Part shown: positions 10,826 to 22,844 of the stretch, piece by piece
Position numbering within the stretch: position 1 is the first letter of the stretch
How the letters are laid out: each line of letters begins with the position of its first letter
Assembly: GCF_041381155.1 (NCBI RefSeq)
Contig: NC_091135.1
Coordinates: forward strand, 66,243,067-66,307,066
Length of the DNA stretch: 64,000 nucleotides
Source: Argopecten irradians
Taxonomy: Eukaryota; Mollusca; Bivalvia; Pectinida; Pectinidae
Direction: 5' to 3'
Made by a program: the position numbers and the translations under genes
The notes under the pieces: model-generated
What the model saw: only the letters and a program-made list of their open reading frames with translations
Told to the model about the DNA's origin: nothing
The model's database searches: none

Positions 10826-11895
10826 TAACTATGATGTTACTTTTTTAATGTCGTCTGCGATTGTTGTTTCTTTTTTTTCCAGTTTCCATGTTTTTTTTAT
10901 AAACATAGCTAAATGGTTACTAAAGCCAAAAAATTACTGTTCATGTTCTTGGGGCATGGTCCATTCAAAAAAGATTTCAAACCACATTACTATATTAATA
11001 GGATCATGAGAAAAGACAATTAATGAAATGTTAATTGAAATGAAAAGTTTTAATAAATTCTACTACATGTACAAGCAAAGATGTTTTAATAGAAACAGCA
11101 AATGTACAACAATAAATGGTATAATAAATTATCTGAATAATAAATTAATTGCATCTAAGAACAGAACATTGCCCAAATCCGCCAAAGTACAGTTGTTGTT
11201 TTTTCAAAAGAAAATGAAAACCCAAAAAATGTTTAACAAATAATTGATTAATACTGGGTAATAACAGTTATGTTTAAACTTTAAATATATATAGTAAAGT
11301 TATCATTAATTGATCACATTTTTATGCAAATTGATTAATGGACATTGTCAGCTGCCCAAAAACACCAATAATACACATCCACTGTTACACGCCTGTCAAT
11401 CTTACCCTCCCTTCACTCTGACCTGGTGAACAGGTCCTGTGTAGTATCATTGGTATACACATATATGGTTCTTGGTGGGCTGTCCCACTTCAGGGAGAAG
11501 GGGTGGCAGGATTGACATGATGAGTTTGCCACCCTTTTAGACCCAGTATTGATTTGATTATTGATATGATGTAAATTCAGGATGGCGTCATTGGTGATGG
11601 CTTTTTGCATACATCAACAAGTTTTGTCTCTAGAAGTTTCCAACACCACTATAAATGAGTCTGCCACTGTTATAATTCGCTACAGATTGTGGTCCAGTCT
11701 CTGTTGAAGGCACACACTAAGATACTGGGTGGAATGTTCGGTGTTCGGTGATGCATCCCCTGTCATTAAGGACATGCATCCTCAGAGTGGCCATGCCTCC
11801 TTGCTGAGAGGATAGGCCACAACCAGAGGTTAAGATGATACACACACACATCGTGACATACAAAATACATGATGAAGTCAAGTGACAAAATTCAG
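10826..11895. other. 3' flank / 3' UTR side of HSBP1, no other gene seen
   Basis: AT-rich to ~11400, then a more complex stretch (11400-11895) directly downstream of the HSBP1 stop that may be its 3' UTR. No clear AATAAA on the minus strand; ATTAAA variants occur near 11050-11075. Confidence 0.4.
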
Positions 11896-14800
11896 CTATG
11901 CACGGTCATCTACACCAGCCTGTGTCATCAGATCAGCGATGTTCTTCTCCAGATCATCAATGCGGTTTCCCATCTCATCAAGTACAAGCAGTTAAGGAGT
12001 TCTAACTTCACAGGTACAATTGTAATTAACTAAGCATACAAATTCAATAAATCGTCAAAATATCTAAACGTGATTCTTTGGTTTCATTTCTTCATAAAAC
12101 AGTCCAATACATCTGACAACATTTACTTCTTCCACAACATGTGACTAGAAATCTGAACCCTTAACCAACTTTTAATATCAAAGAGAATATAATGGACTTG
12201 TGATTAGCTTATATAAAAAATAAGACCCCTACCTAAATCTTGCTATTACCTGTCTGATGGACAACTTTTACAACAATGAATTACATTAAAAACTCCAAAA
12301 TGTAGACCTAATACTAATAGATCAATGTAATCAGGCAAGTTATTTACAGATAATTAAACCCCCACCACTTTTGACCTTTTTCTCTTAATGGGTTACCTTG
12401 AAATATAATCAAATTCCTGGTTACCTTGAAATATAATCAAATTCCTAAGAATAAAGTTGATAAGCCTAGTATAGAGAGTAAAGGATATTTCTAGTGATCA
12501 CCTGGTCGGACATGTTCTGAAACTTGTCCTGCATCTGTTGTAGAAGGGTTTGTACCTGTAACACAACAACAAAGGTATAGGAATTTTAAATCATCAGTGC
12601 CCATCTTGCAAATCATTAGTTTTCTATCATTAATACATTGCTTGAGATTTTCATCATATTTAAGTAGTTTTATTCCATTATTCCAATGCAAAGTTAATGT
12701 ACAGTTAAAAAAAATACTGTAATCTTCAAGACAATAATAGAATAGTTTAACCTATAAATCAAAAAGATATGTAGAGTAGATGTTGATATTTTGTCATTGT
12801 AGTGATGTTACTTTTCATGTGAAATAATAAGAGTTTAACTGCTTTGAATTTTTCATTCCTGATTTTATGATGCATGATTATATATGTTGCCTACAAATAC
12901 ACAAGTAAATTTAAAAGTAAGGAACTTTAGGCTCTACCCTCTGTAGATTATTGATTTTATTTCCAACAAAGGAACTCCCACAATGGTGTGTTTGTTCTAG
13001 TGTATTGATTGTGCATGTCACTACATGTAACAGCACTATACACAAGGTTTCACTTCCCATAGTTCCCCACACATGTACAAAGTATTTACTGTGGACCACT
13101 ATATAACAGGGATTTAAGCAAACAGAAATCTCCATTAACTTTGAGCTAAAATTTATTGCCCACATATAGAATACTATAGAAGCATAAACTTTAAGATGAA
13201 ATGTTTCTCTACACAACAAGTACACAAGGTATTGTAAATCTCAGCTGTAGAAGTTACTCCTTCAGTTGAAGATCTCACCTGTCAGTTATAAAGGTATATG
13301 TGTACTTGGTCATGGCAATATGCATTGTAATTTCAGCAATAGAATACCGTATGAGGATTGGCCAGTAACACTTGTATATTAGATCGAGAGATCGCATTGT
13401 TATTCACAGAAAAATGTGTTTCAATCCCTTTGCTTAATTATAGTTCAGAAATATTCCGTGAAAGTATAATTTATTACATAATATGTTGTATGATGTGTAA
13501 TTATTAACAATGTTACATCCTTTTTTATAATATATATTTATTATTAAAATTTCAGAAAGTAGATAATTGGCTAGAACATGTTCCAAATGGTATGGATTTT
13601 GCTGACATATCTCTCTACCTAGACTCTATACTGACTGTTACATACATGTGGCCACAAGTTTGACAAACACTTGTATCCAACCACCCGCACGCCATATGTT
13701 TAAAGGTAATGCAATAAACATACCTGCCTGTATATGATACCTTTTATGACAATAACCCTTTGTAGGTATTGTCTATACCTATAATGTATATCTAAATAAT
13801 TCATATCCCTGCTATACCTACACAAGTTTCAGTCTCGCCTGAATGATTATAAGTACATACATATTGATTCTTTGAGCAGATTATGCTTAGGTGTGCAATT
13901 TACACATCTATGCTATGGTCTAGTGCTATCTCAAAGTTTTCTGGAAAGAAAAAAAATGACACTGGTCTTTATTGTAACTGGTGCAGATCTATTTATTTTC
14001 CTTTTTTAATTAGCTTAATCATTTGTTTAATTATCATAACATAGAATCAAGACGGTTGTACAGCATGAATCCAGATTAATCTAAAGAAAAATATAAACTA
14101 TATATAGCTACCATTTCCTACTGCAAAGCTAGAAGTAAGCTCTCTTAGAGTATTTAGTAAAGATATTGCATTGGTTAAAAGCAATTTTTATTAATACGAA
14201 AACAAAGAACAATATTAATCTGAAACATTACATGTTAATTAATTAATTCCAGACTGGTATAGTAAGTACCAGTAAACAATGTTTCAGCACTGTAAGTAAT
14301 AATTGAGAATAAATATATTGCAATTATCCAAAGAAAAAATATCCATTACTAATGATAGTAGAAGTGTACACTTGATATAGTAAATGTTATCAAACCTTTC
14401 AATATATTCAACTGTTGTCTTTAAATACTGAAAGTTAATAAAACCTTTAGACTTTAGCTGACATTAGCATTATAAAGCTTTAATATATGAGACTAAAGGT
14501 AGGCTTTAATTTCTATGGACATTTATTGTGCAGTGAAAATTGCTTTTCAAAGCTTTCATTTTCTGAACATTCCACTATACACAGCTGTACAAAGTATTGA
14601 ATGCAATATTTAAATGAAAAACTAAGCCCTTTGTCCTTTGTTGGACAATCCGCCGGGGTAATCATTTATTTTGGGAGTAACATAGTGGAGGTTTAATTTT
14701 CTGCTGTTGAATATACCATAAACCAGGTGGTACACAATTCATGCTATCATGATAAACATATTCCCCTAGTCTAAGTTAGTAGTCTTTGATGCAAACTTGA

Positions 14801-16750
14801 AAAACAGAAAACTTCATATCCTTTACGATCACTAGATAACCTTTTCGCTTTACATTATATTGCATTGTGTAAAACTAAAAAGATTAAAGTTCAAGAATGC
14901 TATATATAAATTGAGAAAATGTGAACTTTTATAATTTCAACGAATAATTAAAATTTGAGATGGAATAAGATTAAAATTGTGGTGGGTATGGTCAGCCTAG
15001 TGTCATTCAAGGAGTGAATAAATCACATACAAAAACTATAGCAACACTACAGGACAATTTCTCAGCTTTTTAAGAAACATTAATCACTATGGGAATTTTA
15101 ATTTAATTCATAACTGAATCACATATACAATGAGTCATGGTTTGAAAAAGTCTATAGATTAGTATATGCTGACTTCTTCAAATTCATGGACTTTTTACAT
15201 TAGTCATTACCTTGTGAAGCAGAGAGGTGGAGTTTAAGTATAGTAAATCTACTACGCTATACATACTTAAATGTTTTAAAATTACCACATGGCCAAAAAC
15301 TATACACGCATAATTTAAGTATAGTGTATAATTCTTGTAGTGAAAAAAAAAACGTCTTTGCCTTTTTAGGTTATGTCTTATGCTTTCCTGCTACAGCGTA
15401 TTGCATGTCTCTAGATCTGTCAATCTGTCATCAGCATTTTTATCTCGAAAAGGTCTTAGTCTGAAGTGATGACTCATCATATCCAATAAATATTCAATAG
15501 TTGTGTTAACAGATATTAATCCACCAACACAGTAGATTTTTTCCCCCAACCCTTTTAAGTAGGCCATAGGTCTGTTTCTAGTTATGCGATGTGTAGCGGG
15601 ATTGGACTGAGTCGATCATCGGTGACCAGGTAGCTCAGTCGGTAGAGCACTCGGCTAGTGTTCGAAGGGTCCTGGGTTCAAATCCTGGTCTGTCCGCTAC
15701 ATTTTCTCCTCTCCTGTTACAGAATTGGCGCCCAACTAAATAACCCATGGTGGTGGCGTTTGGAAGGGTCTTGATTGTATGTCTTCAAGGGCGAAGACTT
15801 CGAGAAAGGAGGGAGGAGATTAGAGGGATTGGACTGGGTCGATCATAGGTGACCAGGTAGCTCAGTCGGTAGAGCACTTGGCTAGTGTTCAGAGGGTCCC
15901 GGGTCCGAATCCCGGTCTGGCCGCTACATTTTCTCTTCTCCTGTTACTTCTTTTTAGGTTATGTCTTATACTTTCCTGCTACAGCGTATTGCATGTCTCT
16001 AGATCTGTCAATCTGTCATCAGCATTTTTATCTTGAAAAGGTCTTTGTCCGAAGTGATGACTTATCATATTCAATAAATATTCAATAGTTGTGTAGACAA
16101 GATATTGATCCAACACCAAAGTAGATTTTTTTCCAACCCTTTTAAGTAGACCATAGGTCTGCTTCTAGTTATCTGATGCATACCTTGGCCTGTATTATAT
16201 GTAGAGTAGTTACAGTGTACAGCTACATTGTATCTTAATGCATCAAGCGCATATCAATAAAACTCATAAATTCTTTTGAACTCACTCACTCAGAATAGTA
16301 AAACATATTTACATTACAGCAATCCAACGGTTGATGTGATGTCCTCCACGATAAAGTTCACCAGATATTACAATATTTTTTATAATGAAAATAAGTGCAA
16401 CATCAAAAATGCCAAGTGTTGTTTTATTAGCAAATCATGAAATTAGGCCTAATGCAAAGTTAGTTTATTTTATTGAAATATACACACAAAAATACCTATT
16501 CGTTGGCATAGAAATGATACATGGGATATCGACAGACCTACCGATCCTGACACAGTTTCGAGGGAAAACAAAGCGTGTTTGAACTTGTCAAATATGTTAG
16601 CTCCCTACTTCCAACCCCTCTTCACCTAGCCCAGGTAGAATAGCTCCCATGTGGAATAAAATAGAGAAATATACTTACAAATGCAGTAAGGTCTTGGACG
16701 TTCTTGGGATCGGCATTGTTAGCCATGTAGTCTTTGCCGTAGTCTGCCAT
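11896..16750 (-). CDS. HSBP1: Heat shock factor binding protein 1
   Basis: Complete three-exon gene: 16679-16750 (24 codons), 12489-12555 and 11896-11981, total 74 residues. It starts [20 protein letters not shown], continues [40 protein letters not shown], and ends [14 protein letters not shown]. This matches animal HSBP1 (76 aa in human) along its whole length. The family is a short coiled coil of hydrophobic heptads that oligomerises, binds the HSF1 trimerisation heptads and dampens the heat shock response; it also assists WASH complex assembly. The ATG at 16750 has G at -3 and +4. An in-frame upstream ATG at 16858 would add 36 residues including a duplicated LSEQHR, but has poorer context. 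Intron 1 is GT-AG (4,123 bp, holding a miniature LTR element). Intron 2 reads as AT-AC U12-type. Confidence 0.95.
11982..12488 (-). other. AT-AC U12-type intron (HSBP1 intron 2)
   Basis: Read on minus, the intron opens with ATATCCTTT at 12488, the minor-spliceosome 5' site. It closes with branch motif CTCCTTAAC (11999-11991) and TAC, the last intron base being 11982, ten bases beyond the branch adenosine. Only this junction restores the conserved ...VITRIDEMGNR... frame: the one nearby GT (CAG|gtgatc) has no AG acceptor that keeps the family residues, because an in-frame TAA lies just upstream. Confidence 0.88.
15363..16184. repeat. Direct repeat pair A/A' flanking a miniature LTR element
   Basis: A (15363-15590) and A' (15950-16184) are ~230 bp direct copies, about 90 percent alike by eye (GGTTATGTCTTATGCTTTCC; TCTAGATCTGTCAATCTGTC). 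The miniature LTR element lies exactly between them. They are far too long to be a target duplication. Both sit in HSBP1 intron 1. Confidence 0.8.
15592..15947 (+). mobile_element. Miniature LTR retroelement (TRIM-like) with tRNA-type pol III promoter in its LTRs
   Basis: Two ~128-130 bp terminal direct repeats (15592-15721, 15820-15947) bracket a ~98 bp interior. Just after the first is TGGCGCCCAACT (15726-15737), like a tRNA-Lys primer binding site. Just before the second is a purine tract, GAGAAAGGAGGGAGGAGA (15802-15819). Each LTR contains a tRNA-like segment with A box TAGCTCAGTCGG and a B box (15675-15685 in the first, GGTTCAAATCC). No coding capacity, as usual for TRIMs. The two LTRs differ at roughly 10 percent of positions, so it is an old insertion. 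No clear short target duplication. Confidence 0.65.
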
Positions 16751-17789
16751 ACCTTGATCCTGCTTCTTTGGAACTCGATGTTGTTCTGACAGTCGATGTT
16801 GTTCTGACAGTCGGGCAAGATATGAACAGGAAGTGATTAGTTTCTGATTACAACGCATGCGTATTGAAAACGTAGCGGGGCCCGCGAGGGGTACTAATTA
16901 ATGTTTAGTATAATCTACCTGGCATGCTACAGAGCTGTGTGATAAATATAACAACGTAAACGTTGTTTATCTCAAATACGTATCTAGTTATCGCGGATAA
17001 CAAACTACCGTAATCCCTATTTGTAACGCAATAACTATTTACATCGTAGTTTATGATATTGCCAGAAAATAATTGCTTATATGTGCCATAACTCGCCGAT
17101 TTTTTTTACATGCTTTTCTTTCTTTAGCAATCAATTGAAAGCCATTAGGTTTGGTTAAATAAATTGTGGAAATTAATCAAATGGCAGACAAAAGTATATG
17201 ATATATTACAACATGAAGTTATAACACATACAGAATTCCATGAAAGTGAATAGTCGGGCAAAGAAAACCAGTCTAAATGCGTTCATTGGCCTTTGTACGA
17301 CGGTCAAGTTCTGCTTAGTTTCCCAGTTCTGACCATTAAAGTAAAGGAAAGTTGAAAGCATTGAAAGCGAGGCTGCGTGGAAATGTAACCACGGACATAG
17401 TGAGCCGGGAGAACGTTTTAGACAGATTTTGACGAGAGATTTTATTTTTCCATTTCATAAGAAATTATACTGGATTCATTCACACCATTTTTACCGACTT
17501 TAGCCATCCTTGCCTGACTGTTCACTTTAAATGTAAAATGTTTATATGAAAACAAACTTGCAGTTATATAATAGCACCGTCAATTTGTTTTTAAACTGTA
17601 GACCACAACTTGCCTTCATAGTTTGATCGTATGCACTGATATAATCTTCAGCTCTAGTCGAATTAAAACCTTTGCATTTTATTAAGTATTGTACTTCTCA
17701 ATATGGTTGTAACTTTTCGTGATGAAAAACATATTAAAAACTCTTCTTGGTGATATTATAAAAAATGTAATATAACCCTATAACTAATG
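16751..17789. other. HSBP1 upstream region
   Basis: Likely holds the HSBP1 promoter. A short GC-rich patch (GCGGGGCCCGCGAGGGG) lies near 16876. No TATA box is evident close to the start codon. A ~85 bp segment at 17449-17530 recurs at 29266-29345. No gene seen. Confidence 0.4.
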
Positions 17790-19617
17790 TGCTATCACTT
17801 ATATCGACGAACGGCCGATGAGATTATGTCATGGCGCAGCGTCCTGGGTCCGTCCGTCCGTCCGGCCGGCCGTCGTCCATCCTGGGTCCGTCGTCAACAT
17901 TTCCTTTAAATCGCTACTTGTCATAGAGTTCTCCATGGAATGTAACCAAATTTGGCCAGATACATCCTTGGAGGAATGGGAACAGAGTTTGTATAAATTT
18001 TGGATCTGACCCCCAGGGAGCAGGAGAGGCGGGACCCTATAGGGGAAATAAAGGTAAATCCTTTAAATCGCTACTAGTCATAGAGTTCTGCATGGATTGT
18101 AACCAAATTTGGCAAGAAACATCCTTGGGCGAAAGGGAACAGAGTTTGTATAAATTTTGATTCTGATCCCTTGGGGCAGGAGGGGGGGCAATAGGGGAAA
18201 TAGAGGTACAACTTGTAAATCCTTTAAATCGCTTCTAGTCACAGAGTTCTGCATGGAATATGTAACCAAATTTGGCAAGAAACATCCTTGCGGGAAGGGG
18301 AACAGAGTTTGTATGAATTTTGGCTCTGAACCCTTGGAGCAGAAAGAATGGGTCCAAATAGGGAAATTAGAGGTAAATCTGAAATTCCTTCAGAAAAGAA
18401 ACAATGAACCTGTAATCAGAACATTATACTTGGCATTACAACAAAGAGATTGAAATTGTAGATTCGTTTTCTTATCTAGGAATATTGATGAATTACAATG
18501 GGAGTTTTCATAAAACGAAATTGAAACTGTTGGAACAGTCAAGAAAAGCTATGTTTGCTGTTTACAAGAAAATAAGAAACATCCCTCTTCCTATTGATCT
18601 CCAGTTAAAAGTATATGATTCCCTTGTTTTACCAATATTGATGTACTCAGTAGAAGTATGGGGTCACGAAAATATTACAGCTATAGAAAAGCTTCATTTA
18701 CAGTTTTGTAAACGTATACTCGGCGTTAGGAAAAGTACGTGTAATTACATGGTATATGGTGAATTAGGGAGATTCCCTCACTATATAGAGGTTAAAAACA
18801 GAATTATTATGTTCTGGCACAAATTGATTACTACTGATAATCTTTCAAGTAATATATATAAGTTGATGTTAAACTTGCAAACAAATAATATCATGGAATT
18901 CAAATGGATGCATAATGTTAAAAATATTTTTGAAGAAACTGGTTTGAATTATATATGGGACTTCCAGAATGTATGTACATATAATAGAGAATATTTAAAA
19001 TCTATCGTAAAACAAAGATTACAAGATCAATTTGTACAAAAATGGTTTAATGATATAGAGAATTCATCAAGAGGTCGTACTTATTCTATTTTTAAAAGTA
19101 ATTTTGAATTTGAAAAGTATCTTGTGAAACTAAAGCCAATAGATAGACAAATCATCATAAAATTCAGAACCTCGAACATGCACTTACCTATAGAAACTGG
19201 AAGATGGACCGGGGCCCTGAAGTAAATAGAACTTGTAATCTATGTTTTACTGATATTGGAAACGAATATCATTATTTGTTTCAATGCAGTAATGAAATGG
19301 TGAAACGTTTACGAGAAATGTATATACCAAGTTACTATTATAGAAACCATAGTGTTATCAAAATGAAAGGCCTGTTTACTATATGTAACATTACTGTTCT
19401 GACAAATATATGTAAGTTTTTGAAAAAAATTGAAAAAACTATTGAATGAGCATGTACATCACTAATACATATTGTAATGCACTGTTGCGCTATGGGCCCA
19501 ATATACTTGTATGTTTATATTATGTATAGTGACCTCCTGTTACATACTTGTATGTCTTGAGAGTGAAATAAAATCTGAATAACCAGGTGAGCGATACAGG
19601 CCCAATGGGTCTCGTGT
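17790..19617 (+). mobile_element. Helentron-like element H3 carrying a LINE fragment
   Basis: The 5' end is degraded (GGCCGATGAGATTATGTCATGG) and is followed by GTCCGTCC repeats, about three H1-type ~150 bp units and the H1-type tail to 18441. A LINE 3' fragment follows, and from ~19582 the element's own end resumes: CCAGGTGAGCGATACAGG, hairpin remnant GGCCCAATGGGTC, CTCGTGT. Confidence 0.7.
18442..19581 (+). mobile_element. 5'-truncated LINE fragment (RT C-terminal part), same family as 24930-28324
   Basis: Opens in mid reverse transcriptase (KEIEIVDSFSYLGILMNYNG), continues VLPILMYSVEVWG, and shifts frame near 19205-19225 into CNLCFTDIGNEYHYLFQCS, a Cys/His C-terminal motif. It ends at GAGTGAAATAAAATCTGAAT. 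Residue by residue it parallels the minus-strand LINE at 25081-26403. The polymerase active site is not included, so it is dead on arrival. No clear target duplication. Confidence 0.85.
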
Positions 19618-20457
19618 TTTATGATTACTTTTGAGTGAAGTTAATCGTACAATAACTTTGACTCGAATATAAATAACTAAAAGTGTGAAATTCGATGTTT
19701 CAAATACTCTGATTGCAGGCTTCGTGTAATTTTCGGAATTTTTGTTGAGTTCAGAAACGAATAAGTTTTGATATCTTTAATACATTGTGAATTGACAAGT
19801 TTGTGACTATACAATGAATTTTTACGTAACAATATTAAAGAAATCCTTTATTAATTAAAGCATCAAGGATATGTTGCTTTACGAACGCACACACCGATGA
19901 CTAATCATTACAAAGATTTTGTTGTGTGTTGCTAACCGAATTAATTGAGATACATTTATTACGATATCGTAATACGTTTCAACATGTGAAAAAAGGATTT
20001 ATTTTTGATATTATTAACGATCAAAATATCGAGATATTAAACAAAACAAACAAACTATTTTTCAGACCGTGCGGTCGCTTTCAAATTTTAATCGATATAC
20101 GAGTAGATACACCGATATAGATACATACTTAGCCATGCCTTTGGTTTGATGGTTATGTAATACACTGGACCAGGATGTTGTTTACGTTGTTTACCTGTAC
20201 ACAGACTAGAAAGCGAGCAAACATTAATGGAAGTTGACTTATTCAGAAACATAAATGGTTTTAAGAACTATTTCAACTAAAGATTTAATCATAAAAATTA
20301 TTCCAGTCAATTACTATAATTACGGAATCATGGCATATATAGCAATCTTCCATAATTTCCAAGGTATTAGTAAAAATTCTAAGCATGTATTTTCACCGTT
20401 TCGAATCTACATTTATAGTCATACGCGAACGGTTACAGCATCACCACAAATCCTTTA
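19618..20457. other. Unassigned AT-rich stretch
   Basis: About 840 bp of AT-rich sequence with only short open frames and no recognisable domains or repeats. Confidence 0.5.
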
Positions 20458-21300
20458 GCGGTCACCTGAGTTCATAATATATTGGCCCATCAGGCCCTTG
20501 AAGTCAGTCAGTGATTTATTTTGACTTTTTAATCTATGAAGTGTAGCTGGTTCCATCAAATCTGTGAATTCAGAAGAAGATTTTTGAAATTTTAGCCATT
20601 TTGACCCCTTTTGGCCCCGCCCCTCTGGCCAGAACCAGTTATGATATATGACGTTAAAAAGGTATTTCAGGTTAATAATTCTAACCCAGTTTGACTAATT
20701 TCCTATGAAAACTAAGCAAAGACTGTTCATAAATGTGTTTTTCCCATATAAACTATAGTAAACTTGACCCCCTCACCACTTTTAATTGAGACCCAGGGTT
20801 ATATAATTCACAAGTTTTGAAAAGGACCTTATTAACTTTCTATCTATGAAGAGTATTTGATTCTACCTGTTCCAGAATTTCAGAAGAAGATTTTTGAAGT
20901 AATAGTATAATTTAATGGCCATTTCATAGGGATAATTCTGACAACGTTTGACTAATGCTCAAAAATGTGTTTTCCCTATATAAACTATAGTAAACTTAAC
21001 CCCCTCCCATGGGGAAAACCCGAGATCAAAGAGTCATATAATTCACAGTATTTGTAGAGGGCCTTGAGACCTTTCGATCCATTGAAATTTTAGTCAATTT
21101 TGCCCCTTTTGGTCCCTCCCACAGCCCCCTGGGGGTGGAGGTATTATAATTCACAATTTTGATTGGCCTTATGCTTTAGAAGGTTTGTGCAAAATTTCAT
21201 TAAATTTGGAGAAGAAGTCTAAAATGTAAATTGTTTATCGTCGCACGACGGACGAGGACGACGACGGACAAAAGGCGATTAGAATAGGTCACCATGACCT
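20458..21300 (-). mobile_element. Helentron-like element A2
   Basis: On minus the 5' end is AGGTCATGGTGACCTATTCT, then GTCCGTCGTCGTCC. The body shares many blocks with A1 (CTATGAAGTGTAGCTGGTTC on plus; TTGGCCCCGCCCCT). GGTCACC near 20459 marks the subterminal repeat; the terminal hairpin is not preserved. It gives the uninterrupted order that proves the B insertion in A1. Confidence 0.7.
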
Positions 21301-21569
21301 AAAACAAAACTAGAAATATGTCTGTTAGACATTAAGTGCTCGCTAACTACTTTCTGACCTTAATTTCCAGTATGAAATAATTCTCGGTAACAGATTTAGA
21401 TGTACGTAGCACTTTCATTGGGACTATTATAAGGAGATGGTTTACGTCCTTGATGTATTGTAATAAATACTTTCCTTTACTTCATTATCTGAACTTTAAA
21501 TGTGAAATTACTTTGAACTTTCTTAATTGTGTTCAGTGTGTTTATTAGGCAAAAATATGTCTGTTTAGG

Positions 21570-21830
21570 GTTACATCATGATTGGCAAAAAATAGTGTTG
21601 GTAAGTCGGGAGGATTTTTTTAGTGTCTTTCAGTCTAAAATAATGGCCGGAACCGGATTGTGAGATCGAAATCCCGACTTTTTTTTTTGTAGAAAAGTGG
21701 GGGGGAAATAGGGTCGGGGGTAAAAAATTAGGGTCGGGACAGGTCATCTCCGATTGAGACTGCTTACAAAACATTACCACCGAGAAGCGTCACTTAACTT
21801 GGTCTTTTCAATTAATAAAATCAAAGATGG
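21570..21830 (+). repeat. Fragment related to the interior of transposon C1
   Basis: Shares GGTCATCTCCGATTGAGAC, ACAAAACATTACCACCGAGA and CTTGGTCTTTTCAA with C1 (7080-7170 and its inverted copy). Two flanking copies of AGGGTCGGG lie beside it. Probably a rearranged C-family remnant. Confidence 0.5.
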
Positions 21831-22262
21831 CGGCCTGACGACCATCTTGTTACTGCTATTTCTCAGAAAGCGCTGAAGAGGCCATTCTCAACTTTCATAT
21901 GTAAATTTCCCTAGGTCATTTGTTACGCATATTACATTTTGGGGCCGATCGGTAAAAAAGATGACAGCAGGCAGTCATCTTTGAATTTGATAGTTAAAGT
22001 TTGTTACAGCTATTTCTCAGAAATTACTGAAGGAGTCGTTCTCAAATTCCATACGTATGTTCCCCTAAGGCCCTAGTTGTGCATATTGGGACCGATCTGT
22101 CAACAAGATGGTTGACAGGCCGCCATCTTGGATTTGGGTACATGATGTTTGTACCGCTATTTCTCAGAAAGTACTGAAAGAATATGTCTCAAATCTCATA
22201 TGTATGTTTCCCTATGATTCTAGTTGTGTGTAATACATTTTGTGTTCGATCGGTCAACAAGA
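21830..22262 (+). repeat. Repeat D fragment
   Basis: About three degenerate ~150 bp D units on plus (CTATTTCTCAGAAAGTACTG; GTCAACAAGATGG). No terminal hairpin. Confidence 0.6.
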
Positions 22263-22507
22263 TGGTCTTTCTTGAGCGAAAGAAAAATGACATTGAATCA
22301 AATACTGATCTTGCCGGCAGACAGTGAGGAGTGTAATTGTTTATCGGGAGTAAATTCGTTTAAATTATTTTTTTCTACATTGCAAAAACGTTTTGTGTAA
22401 TATCCACAGTATTATTCTGGTCAACGATATAGTTTTTTCAGTTCTGATTACATTTTGTCAGTATGTAGTACTCAACACAGTGTGTGATTAATGATAATAT
22501 AACCTTT

Positions 22508-22570
22508 AGACACCTGCTCACTCCCGGGCCGCCCTGGCTACGCCCTGGAGTACCCGTACAATGCCAACCC
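22508..22570 (+). other. Candidate orphan coding exon (weak)
   Basis: A GC3-rich island in AT-rich DNA. One frame reads TCSLPGRPGYALEYPYNANP followed by GQ, with nearly every codon ending in G or C. An AG precedes it (CCTTTAG) and CCAG|gtgtac follows. It could be a real exon of an unidentified gene or a captured gene fragment. No partner exon was found. Confidence 0.25.
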
Positions 22571-22844
22571 TGGCCAGGTGTACATGTATATGCCCCGAAA
22601 CGTTATATATAGCGTCACAGCACGTAAAACTCTTCACTTTTTTATACACCATCCGTTGACTACTGCCCTGTGGTCAAATGCTCGGATTCTAACACTACTA
22701 GACTTGGATCCTGCTCTGGTAAAATGCTGTGTGTGTGTTGGGTTTTTTTTAAACGCAAAAAAAAAATATATATTCTCCAGACATGATAAGCATAAATGAC
22801 TGCCAGGGTTGGGACCCTGGATTCAGCATCCGTACATTTTCAAT

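Noticed and set aside
12489-12555. GT donor at CAG|gtgatc for HSBP1 exon 2
   Set aside because: No AG acceptor before exon 3 preserves the conserved VI-R-IDEM residues; the AT-AC signals explain the junction completely.
15622-15935. Two tRNA genes
   Set aside because: A and B boxes are good, but both copies lie inside larger direct repeats with LTR-like edges, the anticodon region is not convincing, and the sequence continues into non-tRNA element sequence.
15363-16184. A/A' as LTRs of a larger retroelement
   Set aside because: No TG...CA ends, and the interior is just the miniature element; a tandem or duplicated repeat is simpler.
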